A stretch of DNA of 10,202 nt from Deltaproteobacteria bacterium (GCA_016218905.1 JACRCS010000303.1:1-10202); one strand, 5' to 3'; shown: positions 1-8,306, numbered from the stretch's first letter. Made by a program: numbers and translations. Notes: a model not told the origin generated them from the letters alone.

Positions 1-1
1 C

Positions 2-1159
2 GCCGAGACCGCTGCGGGCGCCGCCGAGTCCGCGCGGTGGCCACTGGTGGCCGGCGATCCGAGGGATCTCTTGACGGAGGCCGCCGGAGGCGCTTCGGAC
101 GTCCGGCTGTCGATCGACATCGCGCCCGAGGAACCCTGCCGTGTGGTGGTCGAACCCTTTTCGTGGGTCGCCGTGCTCTCCGCCGTCCTGGACTGGCTCC
201 GGGCCAAGAGCCCTGCGGAGCCCGTGGAGGTCTCTCTGAGCGTGGAGGAGGAGGCCGTCGTCTTCACGTTCCGCATCCGGGGGACGTCGGTCCCCGATCT
301 CTCCGGGCTCGGAGCCGAGCGTATTGCGCCGCTCGGAGAGGCGGGCCTCTCCTTGGACGAGATCTTGGCGCGGAACCGCGCGGAAATGTGGACTCGGCGC
401 AGCGGGGGCGGCTTCGAGGTCCGATTGGGGTTGATCCGCTCGGTCGCCGGGCGGGAGCGAGTCCCTGGGATCGCCGACCAGCAGCCGGAGTTCTACGATT
501 TCGACCTCTTCCTGCCCCATCCCACCCGGGAATCGGCGGAGCTTCTCGCCACGCCGCTCGCGGATCTCGAATACGTGGTCTTCGACACGGAGACTACGGG
601 GCTGAACCCTTCGGACGGCGACGAGATCGTGAGCCTCAGCGCGGTTCGGGTCCGAAGGGGAAAGATGGTCGCGGCGGACACGTTCCACACGCTGGTGAAC
701 CCCTGCCGGCACATTCCGGAGAGCTCCACCCGCTTCCACGGTATCGACGACTCGATGATCGGAGACGCCCCCACGCTGGATCAGGTCCTGCCCCAGTTCA
801 AGAGCTACCTCCGCGATTCGGTCCTCGTCGCCCATAACGCGGCCTTCGACAAGAAGTTCCTCGATCTCGCGGCCGCGAAGTACAGGATGGCGCCGCTGGA
901 GAACCCGCTCCTCGATACCCTTCTGCTCTCTTACGGGCTACACCGCGACTTCGAAGGTCACAACCTGGACGCCATCGCGCAGCGGCTGGGAGTCGAGATC
1001 CAAGGGCGCCACACCTCCCTTGGTGACGCCAAAGCCACTGCCGAGATCCTCCTGGGCCTCGTCTCGCTCCTTTCAGCCAGGGGGATCGGCAGCCTGGCCG
1101 ACGCGAAGGCGTTCTGCGATCAGATGCTCCTCTTCCGGTGGCAGACGTCGCGCTATTAA
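2..1159 (+). CDS. DEDDh 3'-5' exonuclease (DnaQ-like) with histidine-kinase-like N-terminal region, 5'-partial
   Basis: The C-terminal ~200 residues form an RNase T/pol III epsilon-type exonuclease that removes nucleotides from 3' ends with two metal ions. All five DEDDh residues are visible: FDTET (Asp codon at 584, Glu two codons on), the HNAAFD motif near nt 833-850, and HTSLGD near nt 1010-1027. The ~150 residues before it resemble the ATPase region of a histidine kinase: an FSWVAVLSAVLDWL helix, then SLDEILARNRAEMW and FEVRLGLI strands. No clear N, G1 or G2 nucleotide-binding boxes are seen, so that part is probably inactive. The frame is open back to base 2 with kinase-like residues (RWPL), so the GTG at 47 is probably internal and the start lies upstream, perhaps after sensor or membrane segments. 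This is unlikely to be the replicative epsilon subunit, given the extra domain and its position beside a symporter operon. The family call is firm; the cellular role is unknown. Confidence 0.85.
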   Translation, partial: AETAAGAAESARWPLVAGDPRDLLTEAAGGASDVRLSIDIAPEEPCRVVVEPFSWVAVLSAVLDWLRAKSPAEPVEVSLSVEEEAVVFTFRIRGTSVPDLSGLGAERIAPLGEAGLSLDEILARNRAEMWTRRSGGGFEVRLGLIRSVAGRERVPGIADQQPEFYDFDLFLPHPTRESAELLATPLADLEYVVFDTETTGLNPSDGDEIVSLSAVRVRRGKMVAADTFHTLVNPCRHIPESSTRFHGIDDSMIGDAPTLDQVLPQFKSYLRDSVLVAHNAAFDKKFLDLAAAKYRMAPLENPLLDTLLLSYGLHRDFEGHNLDAIAQRLGVEIQGRHTSLGDAKATAEILLGLVSLLSARGIGSLADAKAFCDQMLLFRWQTSRY

Positions 1160-1160
1160 C

Positions 1161-1182
1161 GGGACTCCTCTCTACGGAGCCC
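1161..1182 (+). terminator. Weak hairpin just after the exonuclease stop
   Basis: GGG-A-CTCC (1161-1168) pairs with GGAGCCC (1176-1182) around a 7-nt loop, with one bulged A. It begins two bases after the TAA stop. No T-run follows (AAACAACTG), so it is a poor intrinsic terminator. It could instead be a 3'-end-protecting stem or chance. Confidence 0.25.
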
Positions 1183-1490
1183 AAACAACTGCCCGGCGAA
1201 GGCGTCGGAAGGGCCCTTCTCCAAGCCTCACCCCTCACCGCAAGTGCCGGAAGGATCAACTTACGTTTGCCTCGGCGGGCCGGCATGGGAGTGGAACTGC
1301 CGCCTCGTCTCAGCCTGACTGTCCTTTCCTTGCGACAGGAACCGGCGCCAATTCGAGTATTTAGGCGTTACCTGTAAGAAGGGGCCAGGACGGCCTGCCT
1401 TGATGAGCTCCACCGCCCCGGACGGAGCCGTTTCGCGGAAAGACCCGCTCCGGCTATCTTCGTCTCCTCAAACATCGTTTTCTATTCTTA

Positions 1491-1519
1491 TTGACTCGGG
1501 ATCGCCTGAAGGATACTCT
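1491..1519 (+). promoter_or_regulatory. Candidate sigma-70 promoter for the symporter operon
   Basis: A TTGACT -35 box (1491-1496, 5 of 6 consensus) lies 17 nt before TACTCT (1514-1519, 3 of 6). An overlapping GATACT at 1512-1517 fits 4 of 6 with a 15-nt spacer. An AT-rich stretch (1470-1492, TCGTTTTCTATTCTTA) directly upstream resembles an UP element and stands out from the GC-rich surroundings. Transcription would start near 1526 and give a leader of about 134 nt before the DUF4212 ATG. This is a by-eye match only. Confidence 0.5.
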
Positions 1520-1659
1520 TCGCGACGACCCGTGCCGTCGCCGCGTCTCCGCAGCGGGTGCGGCGTCCAACCCACCGAGGGAGGGGAATTCCACCAGGAA
1601 AGGAGGTGAGGGCGGTCATTTAAGGACCCGGCGTTCTACCAACTGAAAAGGAGTAGGTG

Positions 1660-1917
1660 ATGAAACCGGAACAGCTTGTACTCTACTGGAAAGAGAATCT
1701 TCGCTACATCATTATTATTTTGGCCATTTGGTTCGGTGTATCCTATTTTGCCGGCATTATGATCGCAGATCCGCTCGATAACTTCCGCATCGCGGGCTTT
1801 CCTCTTGGATTCTGGTTTGCCAACCAGGGTTCCCTGGTTACTTTTGTCGTTCTTATCTTTGTATACGTAAGACTCATGGATAAACTGGACAGGAAGTACG
1901 ATGTCCACGAGAAATAG
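1660..1917 (+). CDS. DUF4212 family sodium/substrate symporter small subunit
   Basis: This 85-residue inner-membrane protein has two predicted membrane helices (about residues 15-36 and 47-70). The segment between them and into helix 2, GFPLGFWFANQGS, is characteristic of DUF4212 (the TIGR03647 Na_symport_sm type). Members sit directly before a VC_2705-type sodium:solute symporter, and the small protein is thought to form a complex with it. The ATG at 1660 is preferred over the GTG at 1657 because AAGGAG (1648-1653) lies 6 nt before it. The TAG stop is 33 nt before the large subunit's ATG, so the two are almost certainly one operon. GC is only about 44% by manual count, far below the neighbouring genes. 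The length is normal for the family. Its precise function is not established. Confidence 0.92.
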   Translation: MKPEQLVLYWKENLRYIIIILAIWFGVSYFAGIMIADPLDNFRIAGFPLGFWFANQGSLVTFVVLIFVYVRLMDKLDRKYDVHEK

Positions 1918-1938
1918 TCTGCGTCGGCAGATGGATAT

Positions 1939-1944
1939 AGGAGG
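1939..1944 (+). promoter_or_regulatory. Strong ribosome binding site for the symporter large subunit
   Basis: A perfect AGGAGG lies 6 nt before the ATG at 1951. It fixes that start and indicates independent, efficient translation after the small-subunit gene. Confidence 0.8.
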
Positions 1945-1950
1945 CCTTGT

Positions 1951-3681
<1,731 letters not shown>

Positions 3682-3689
3682 GCTCTGGG

Positions 3690-3715
3690 CCCGGGCGCGG
3701 AGCGCGCCCGGGTTT
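3690..3715 (+). terminator. Intrinsic terminator hairpin after the symporter
   Basis: CCCGGGCGCG (3690-3699) and CGCGCCCGGG (3703-3712) form a perfect 10-bp, all-GC stem with a GAG loop, followed by TTT. It starts 8 nt after the TAA stop. The T-run is short, but the stem is very strong. Confidence 0.75.
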
Positions 3716-3761
3716 CAAACGAAAGGGCGACCTGCTTTCCGGCAGGCCGCCCTTTCGTTTG
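3716..3761. terminator. Bidirectional rrnB T1-like terminator between convergent operons
   Basis: CAAACGAAAGGGCG (3716-3729) pairs perfectly with CGCCCTTTCGTTTG (3748-3761) over 14 bp. After one A-C mismatch, CCTGC/GCAGG adds 5 bp around a TTTCCG loop. The arm design (AAACGAAAGG...CCTTTCGTTT) matches the well-known E. coli rrnB T1 style. The stem has A-rich and T-rich outer ends on both strands, so it can stop the symporter transcript (+) and the antiporter/stress-protein transcript (-). Confidence 0.85.
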
Positions 3762-3784
3762 AGGCATTAGCGCCTTGGGGATGG

Positions 3785-3835
3785 GGATTAGCAGGACCCT
3801 AACCTCCCAACTCGCTAATCGCTATCCGCTAATCC
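3785..3835. repeat. Heptamer tandem repeat with an inverted copy
   Basis: Three adjacent 7-nt units lie at 3813-3833: CGCTAAT, CGCTATC, CGCTAAT. An opposite-strand copy, GGATTAGC, is at 3785-3792 and is the exact reverse complement of GCTAATCC at 3828-3835. The last unit overlaps the stop codon of the stress-protein gene, so that protein's final codons (KD-stop) are partly repeat. This may be a remnant of a dispersed intergenic repeat or chance. No other copy was noticed in the window. Confidence 0.5.
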
Positions 3836-4710
3836 TTCGGGAGCGGCACCAGCACGACCGGAATAGGCGACCCTTCCGTCACCCGGTGGGAGTCGCTCCC
3901 CTCGAAGAGCTCCCGCAGACCGTGTTTGCCCATGGTGCCCATGATGATGCCGGTGCACCGACCGTCGGCCGCAATCCGAAGGACCTCCGCCTCCACGTCG
4001 CCGGCGACCAAGGGGCTGTCGCACTCGAGGCCTGCCGTTCGTAGCTCTGCGCAGACGCCCTCAAGGCCTGTGCGCAGCTCGGCCTCCCTGGAGGCTACGG
4101 CCTCGCCCTCCAGCTCCTCTAACTCCTCGAAGACGTGCACCACCGAAACGCAGCCCACCACCGCCCGAAGCCCGAGCAGGAAGTCCAAGGCCGCCCTCGA
4201 TTCGGCGGAGAAGTCGGTGGCGAGGAGCACGTGGTCGAAGGGACTGCTGTCGATCGGGCACCCCTCGCCGGCCTCTCCGGCCTTGCAGACCAGGACCGGA
4301 ACCCGGGACTCCCGGAGGATCTCCATGGCGGTGCCGCCGAGGTAGACCGCGTCCAGGGGGTGGTGATGCTGGCGCCCGGTGACGATGAGGTCGACTCCCT
4401 CGCGGCCGGCCACCTCGAGGATCTTCGCCTCGGGGTTTCCCACTTCCTCGATGGCCCTCCAGCGAAGGCCCCTCTCCTCGACGATCCGGCTCCAGTCCTC
4501 GAAGTGGAGCTTCGCCTTCTCCCTCAGCTCGTCGGCGAGCTTGCGATCGAAGCCGCCGTAGGGAACGAAGCCGACCTCGTCCCGGTCGATCACGTAGAGG
4601 AACACGATCTCCTCGGCGCCAGCCCTGGCCAGCGGGAGCACCCAGCCGAGGCAGGAGTACGAGAGCGGCTCGAAGCGAGTCGGAAACAGGATCTTTCGGA
4701 TGCGCCGCAT
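3829..4710 (-). CDS. Tandem-domain universal stress protein (UspA family)
   Basis: This 293-residue cytoplasmic protein is made of two Usp domains (about 1-143 and 157-293). The family binds ATP or AMP and helps cells cope with starvation, energy or redox stress. Domain 2 has the full nucleotide motif G-2x-G-9x-G-S (GTMGKHGLRELFEGS, 258-272) and an Asp after its first strand (LATDFS, D166). Domain 1 is degenerate: TGRQHHHPLDAVYLGGT has His where the second Gly should be, and its first strand (LFPTRFE) lacks the usual Asp. Only domain 2 is therefore likely to bind ATP by the standard mode. The ATG at 4710 is supported by GAGGG six nt before it. The gene lies 18 nt after the antiporter stop, so the two are probably co-transcribed and related in function. 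Confidence 0.9.
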   Translation of the reverse strand: MRRIRKILFPTRFEPLSYSCLGWVLPLARAGAEEIVFLYVIDRDEVGFVPYGGFDRKLADELREKAKLHFEDWSRIVEERGLRWRAIEEVGNPEAKILEVAGREGVDLIVTGRQHHHPLDAVYLGGTAMEILRESRVPVLVCKAGEAGEGCPIDSSPFDHVLLATDFSAESRAALDFLLGLRAVVGCVSVVHVFEELEELEGEAVASREAELRTGLEGVCAELRTAGLECDSPLVAGDVEAEVLRIAADGRCTGIIMGTMGKHGLRELFEGSDSHRVTEGSPIPVVLVPLPKD

Positions 4711-4728
4711 GGTCTACCCTCGGCCCTC

Positions 4729-6168
4729 TTAGGCGAAGAAGATGAAGGTCACGATCACGAAGCACGGAACCAGCATGGGTAACGAGTACTTGAAAATGTA
4801 CCCGAAGAAGCTCGGCATCTCGACTCCTGCTTCTTCCGCGATGGACCGGACCATGAAGTTCGGCGCGTTCCCGATGTAGGTGTTCGCTCCCATGAAGACG
4901 GCGCCTGCCGAGACGGCCTGCAGGTACACGGCCTTCTCGCGAATCAAAGAGGCGATGGCTTCCCGCTCCGGCACGCCGGAGAAGAAATTCCCGAGCTGCG
5001 TGTTCAGGAAGACGAGGTAGGTAGGGGCGTTGTCGAGAAAGCTCGAGAGTACTCCGGAGGCCCAGAAGTAGTGGGCGGGCCTCTTCACGGCCTCCAGAAG
5101 GAACGCCATGGCGCCGTGACTGCCGGCCTTCAGGATGAGAATCACGGGGATCATCGTGACGAAGATGCCGGCGAAGAGGATCGCCACCTCCTGGATGGGC
5201 GCCCATGAGAACTCGTTCCGTTCGCGGAGGGCCCGAGGGGTGGTCGTCAGGGACGCGAGCCCCAGTAGGATCAGGACGCCGTCGCGGAGGAGATCCGCCG
5301 TGGCTCGATGGACACCGAAGATGGAGGCCTCCCCGAGGTGGAGCACTCCGCTCACCAGGACCGCGAGCACCACGCCGCCCAGGTAGAGCAGATTGGATGC
5401 CCCTTCCACGCGGAGCTTCGAACCGTCGCCCGCGGGAGCGGAGCCCTCCTCCCTGCGGTAGGCGAGGGTGTCCAGCAAGTAGAAGAGCGCGAGCAGGAGG
5501 AGCGCCACGACTCCCATGTGCGGGAGGAGTGCGAACGTCCAGAAGAACGGTACCCCGTGCAGAAACCCGAGAAAGAGCGGCGGATCCCCCAGCGGAGTGA
5601 GCGCACCGCCCACATTACAGACGAGGAAGATGAAGAAGACGACCTGATAGGCTCTCTTCTTCCGCCAGGCGTTCGCCCGCAGAAAGGGCCGGACCAGGAG
5701 CATGGCGGCCCCGGTCGTGCCAACCCAGGAGGCGATGAGGGTGCCGAGGAGCAGGAGGACCGTGTTCACCGCGGGGCTCCCGGCCAGCCGGCCCGAGACG
5801 AGGATGCCGCCGGCGATGGTGAAGAGCGACCAGAGGAGGATCAGGAAGGGCACGTAGTCGGCAAGGTAGACGTGGGCAATCTCGTAGAGCGCCTCGCCGC
5901 GATGGGAGATCAGAAACGGCACGGCCAGGACGAGGCCCCAGAAAGCCGTCACCTTCCCGAAGTGGTGGTGCCAAAAGCGCGGCGCCAGCAGCGGAAAGAG
6001 TGCGATCGAGAGGAGGATCCCGGCGAAGGGAATGCCTGAGAAGAGCGGCAGGCTCGCGCCCAGTCCGCCGCCGGCTTCAGCGCCGCCGGAAGCCAGTGCG
6101 ACCGAGGAGCCCAGAGCCACCCAGCCTCCGCCCAACACACCGAGAGCTACCAGCCTTGGGTTGCGCAT
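4729..6168 (-). CDS. Sodium:proton antiporter-like ion transporter (CitMHS/NhaD type)
   Basis: This 479-residue polytopic inner-membrane protein resembles the ion-transporter superfamily proteins annotated as sodium:proton antiporters in deltaproteobacteria. Residues 1-27 form a signal-like hydrophobic segment ending ALASGG. Then come LLSIALFPLLAPRFWHHHFGKV, the charged/Gly-rich re-entrant-like stretch NVGGALTPLGDPPLFLGF, a mirrored half with FLDNAPTYLVF, and GANTYIGNAPNFMVRSIAEE near the C-terminus. These paired N-G/T-P motifs are typical of the family's two inverted halves. I chose the ATG at 6168 over the upstream one at 6303: it follows AGGAGAGGAAGG at a good distance, and residues upstream of it look non-membrane and overlap the divergent promoter. 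Na+/H+ exchange is the likely activity, with citrate or another anion as an alternative. It could sustain the Na+ gradient used by the neighbouring symporter. Confidence 0.88.
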   Translation of the reverse strand: MRNPRLVALGVLGGGWVALGSSVALASGGAEAGGGLGASLPLFSGIPFAGILLSIALFPLLAPRFWHHHFGKVTAFWGLVLAVPFLISHRGEALYEIAHVYLADYVPFLILLWSLFTIAGGILVSGRLAGSPAVNTVLLLLGTLIASWVGTTGAAMLLVRPFLRANAWRKKRAYQVVFFIFLVCNVGGALTPLGDPPLFLGFLHGVPFFWTFALLPHMGVVALLLLALFYLLDTLAYRREEGSAPAGDGSKLRVEGASNLLYLGGVVLAVLVSGVLHLGEASIFGVHRATADLLRDGVLILLGLASLTTTPRALRERNEFSWAPIQEVAILFAGIFVTMIPVILILKAGSHGAMAFLLEAVKRPAHYFWASGVLSSFLDNAPTYLVFLNTQLGNFFSGVPEREAIASLIREKAVYLQAVSAGAVFMGANTYIGNAPNFMVRSIAEEAGVEMPSFFGYIFKYSLPMLVPCFVIVTFIFFA

Positions 6169-6214
6169 CGTGCCCTTCCTCTCCTCCCACGTCCGCCGAA
6201 ACAAACCGCGTTCT

Positions 6215-6242
6215 TGTATCAGGTGCCGGAGGAGCCCGTCAA
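6215..6242 (-). promoter_or_regulatory. Candidate promoter for the antiporter/stress-protein operon
   Basis: Reading the minus strand, TTGACG (6242-6237, 5 of 6) lies 16 nt before GATACA (6220-6215, 3 of 6). This places a start near 6208 and a ~40-nt leader before the ATG at 6168. A 5-bp inverted repeat, GGAGC/GCTCC (6231-6235/6243-6247), flanks the -35 box and could be an operator. By-eye assignment. Confidence 0.42.
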
Positions 6243-6278
6243 GCTCCGCAGCCCAAGGGGGCCGCGCAATTCGAGGCT

Positions 6279-6298
6279 GGAATGTCGCAGGCGATTCC
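6279..6298. promoter_or_regulatory. Imperfect inverted repeat in the divergent intergenic region
   Basis: GGAA-TG-TCGC (6279-6288) and GCGA-TTCC (6291-6298) form an inverted repeat with two extra bases in the left arm. It sits 30 nt before the proposed start of the CBS-DUF294 gene and just upstream of a CATATT (6301-6306) that could be a weak -10 box. It may be a regulator site; chance is not excluded. Confidence 0.3.
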
Positions 6299-6316
6299 CG
6301 CATATTCGTGCCATTC

Positions 6317-6322
6317 GGGAGG
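6317..6322 (+). promoter_or_regulatory. Ribosome binding site that decides a TTG start
   Basis: GGGAGG lies 5 nt before TTG at 6328. No in-frame ATG exists between 6214 and the first CBS domain, so this site is the best support for the TTG start. Confidence 0.55.
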
Positions 6323-6327
6323 TGTTC

Positions 6328-7767
6328 TTGAGGGACGAGGGCTTCTTCTTCGTCAGGGTGGCCGAGGTCTGCCGGCGGGCGGTCGTCACGTGTACGCCCA
6401 CGGAAGACCTCCTAACCGTGGCCGCCCGGATGCGGGAGAAGAACATCTCGGGTCTCGTCGTGTGCTGCGGGGCCAAGCCGATGGGGATCATCACGGATCG
6501 CGATTTCCGAAACCAGCTGGATCGCATCGCCGAAACCAGCGGACGGATTCTCGCCGGGGACGTCATGAGCGCCCCCCTCACGACCATTCGGGAGGAGGAG
6601 CACGTCTTCGAGGCTATCTACCGGATGGCAAAGAACCGGATCCACCGCCTCGTCGTGGTTGACGACGTGGGGCGGCTGGCCGGGATCCTGACGGATACCG
6701 ACGTCCTCAAACTTCAGATGCAGACCCCACTCTACTTCGGCAGGGATATCGAGGGCGCCGGGAGCATCGAGGAGCTCAGAGAGCTCAACGCCCGCGCGAT
6801 CGACGTGGTGTTCTACGCCTGCAGGGCCGGTGCGCGCACGGCCGACGTCATTCGCCTCATTGCACACTTCCACGACGCGATGGCCCAGCGGGCGATCGAG
6901 CTCCTGCTTCACGAAATCGAAGGGGTTCCGGAAGGCTTTGCTTTCCTGGCTCTCGGGAGCGAGGGGCGCAGGGAGCAGACGCTGAAAACAGACCAGGACA
7001 ACGCGATCGTCTTTGACGACGCCGTCGATTCAGCCGGTTTGGTAGCGCTCCAGGGCTTCTCCGAAAAGCTCATCGAGGCCATGATCCGCATCGGGGTGCC
7101 GCCGTGCCCGGGACGCACGATGGCGAATAACCCCCAATGGCGGCGAAGCCTCACCGACTGGAGCCGGCTTCTCACGCAGTGGATCTCGACGCCGAGCCCG
7201 GAGAACATGGTGAACTTCGGGATGATCTGCGACCTGCGGACCGTGTACGGCAGCCACGAGTACGAGAAGCAGCTCAAGGAGCTCATCCGGCGGGAGGTCC
7301 ACCGAAACTCCCTCTTCCTCGCCTACTTCGGCCGCAACATCCTGCGGTTTCGCCCGCCACTGGGATTCTTCGGACGGATCAAGACCGAGAGGTCGGGCGA
7401 CCACAAGGGGACGATCGACCTGAAGAAAGCGGGCATCTTCGCCCTCCAGGAGGGCGTCACGCTCTTCTCCATGCGCGCCGGGATACTCGACGGCAGCACC
7501 GCCGAAAAACTCCGAGCGCTGAGGGGCCAGGGTGCCATGCCCGCGAGGGACCTCGAACGGATCGAGCTCGCCTTCGACTTCCTCTCCTACCTGCGTCTCA
7601 GACACCAGGCTCGACAAGTCAGAGACGGACAAAAGCCGGATAACTACATCAACCCCACAGACCTCTCGCTGTCTGAGGGCCGCCGACTCAAAGAGACCCT
7701 GGAATCCGTCGAGTTCTTTCAGAAGTTCATTGAAAACGAATTCCAGTTGAGCTCGATCCCCCACTGA
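6328..7767 (+). CDS. CBS-domain / DUF294 putative nucleotidyltransferase
   Basis: With the TTG start the protein has 479 residues and no membrane segments. Two CBS domains (about 12-65 and 78-132, ending GIITDRDF and GILTDTDV) should bind adenosine nucleotides as a sensor. Next comes a DUF294 GlnD-like nucleotidyltransferase domain with GSEGRREQTLKTDQD (210-224): the GS motif and the D222-x-D224 metal-binding pair are intact, so it may be active. Residues ~330-472 fit DUF294_C, a helical substrate-binding region. In other bacteria this architecture often sits beside VC_2705-type or acetate symporters and a DnaQ-like exonuclease, both present here. The substrate is unknown; protein uridylylation or adenylylation by analogy with GlnD is only inference. 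A longer start at 6214 adds 38 basic, unfamily-like residues and is disfavoured. The cyclic-nucleotide-binding domain found in some relatives is absent. Confidence 0.9.
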   Translation: MRDEGFFFVRVAEVCRRAVVTCTPTEDLLTVAARMREKNISGLVVCCGAKPMGIITDRDFRNQLDRIAETSGRILAGDVMSAPLTTIREEEHVFEAIYRMAKNRIHRLVVVDDVGRLAGILTDTDVLKLQMQTPLYFGRDIEGAGSIEELRELNARAIDVVFYACRAGARTADVIRLIAHFHDAMAQRAIELLLHEIEGVPEGFAFLALGSEGRREQTLKTDQDNAIVFDDAVDSAGLVALQGFSEKLIEAMIRIGVPPCPGRTMANNPQWRRSLTDWSRLLTQWISTPSPENMVNFGMICDLRTVYGSHEYEKQLKELIRREVHRNSLFLAYFGRNILRFRPPLGFFGRIKTERSGDHKGTIDLKKAGIFALQEGVTLFSMRAGILDGSTAEKLRALRGQGAMPARDLERIELAFDFLSYLRLRHQARQVRDGQKPDNYINPTDLSLSEGRRLKETLESVEFFQKFIENEFQLSSIPH

Positions 7768-7933
7768 GCGCCGCCGGCAACCCTGAGGCGTGGAGCCGTT
7801 GAGCGTTCGCCCTCGAACCCGCTCGATGGATGGGCCGGAGCATCAAAGCGGCAGAAAGGAGCTCCGGAACGGCGGGCTTCGCGTTTTCCTCCCGACCGAG
7901 CTCGGGAACCTGCCTCGCAGCCCGGCGGGCAAC

Positions 7934-8113
7934 CTACGGTCCAAACGGAGTCGGGTCGCTCTTCATGATGACTTCCGTCCTGAAGAGCCGCTGTCCGCAG
8001 CAGGCGAGCATCCGTCTCCTCGCGAGGTACATTCGTTCCGCTCGTTCGCAGGCGCTGCAGCGAGGGACCTTCTCCCTTTCCGCCCCTGCACGGTTTGTGA
8101 GATCTTTTGCCAT
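7934..8113 (-). CDS. Possible small Cys-containing protein, 59 aa, hypothetical
   Basis: I do not recognise this protein. The ATG at 8113 is preceded by GGAGG with a 5-nt spacer, the best reason to think it is real. The product is basic and soluble, with a C-x2-C pair (CSAC, 19-22) and a CC pair (38-39) separated by an Arg-rich helix-like stretch (ERAERMYLARRRMLA). Four cysteines spaced this way could bind one zinc or an Fe-S centre, but this is only a pattern. The frame is open further upstream to 8191 (85 aa), but that start has no comparable ribosome site. Third-position GC is moderate, less extreme than in neighbours, so a chance open frame remains possible. It stands alone, with no operon partner on its strand. 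Confidence 0.42.
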   Translation of the reverse strand: MAKDLTNRAGAEREKVPRCSACERAERMYLARRRMLACCGQRLFRTEVIMKSDPTPFGP

Positions 8114-8306
8114 GGCTCCCTCCAGTACGCCTGTAACAACGTTATCGAGAATGCCTGCACTGAAACTAGATACCGGAAGAGGACCGGCCAACCTCCGGGG
8201 AACTGAAAATTCTCCTCCCGGTCCGCATATTTATCCGATCGCTCCGAGTGGGTGGTTGAGAAAGAGGGCGGAACTCTGCCCGGGTCGTTCGATGACTTTA
8301 GCCGAA

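Larger units (their letters stand above)
1160..1659 (+). other. 500-nt intergenic leader region upstream of the symporter operon
   Basis: I see no convincing gene here; the short open frames have no ribosome site or recognisable product. It contains the weak hairpin after the exonuclease, a 12-bp palindrome GAAGGGCCCTTC (1208-1219), an inverted repeat CGGAGC/GCTCCG (1423-1428/1447-1452), the candidate promoter, and a strong unused anti-SD complement at 1599-1609. The length suggests transcriptional or leader control of the symporter. I recognise no known riboswitch class. Confidence 0.5.

Noticed and set aside
47..49. GTG as the start of the exonuclease gene
   Set aside because: No ribosome site precedes it and the frame continues to the window edge with family-like residues.
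37..837. A 266-codon plus-strand frame over the exonuclease
   Set aside because: It is Arg/Gly/Pro-rich shadow sequence, and the alternate frame carries intact exonuclease motifs.
1400..1609. A 69-codon plus-strand frame in the symporter leader
   Set aside because: It runs through the candidate promoter, has no ribosome site, and its product is Ser/Pro/Arg-rich without pattern.
1160..1659. Riboswitch in the symporter leader
   Set aside because: I looked for c-di-GMP, glycine and fluoride consensus features and found none; only weak inverted repeats are present.
4061..5206. A 381-codon minus-strand frame spanning the stress-protein/antiporter junction
   Set aside because: Low-complexity Arg/Gly/His sequence in a different frame from two clear genes.
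5308..6039. A 243-codon plus-strand frame opposite the antiporter
   Set aside because: Its Glu/Arg/Gly composition without motifs marks it as an antisense shadow.
6214..6327. A 38-codon N-terminal extension of the CBS-DUF294 protein
   Set aside because: It overlaps the divergent promoter region and is basic and unlike the family; a TTG with a good ribosome site lies downstream.
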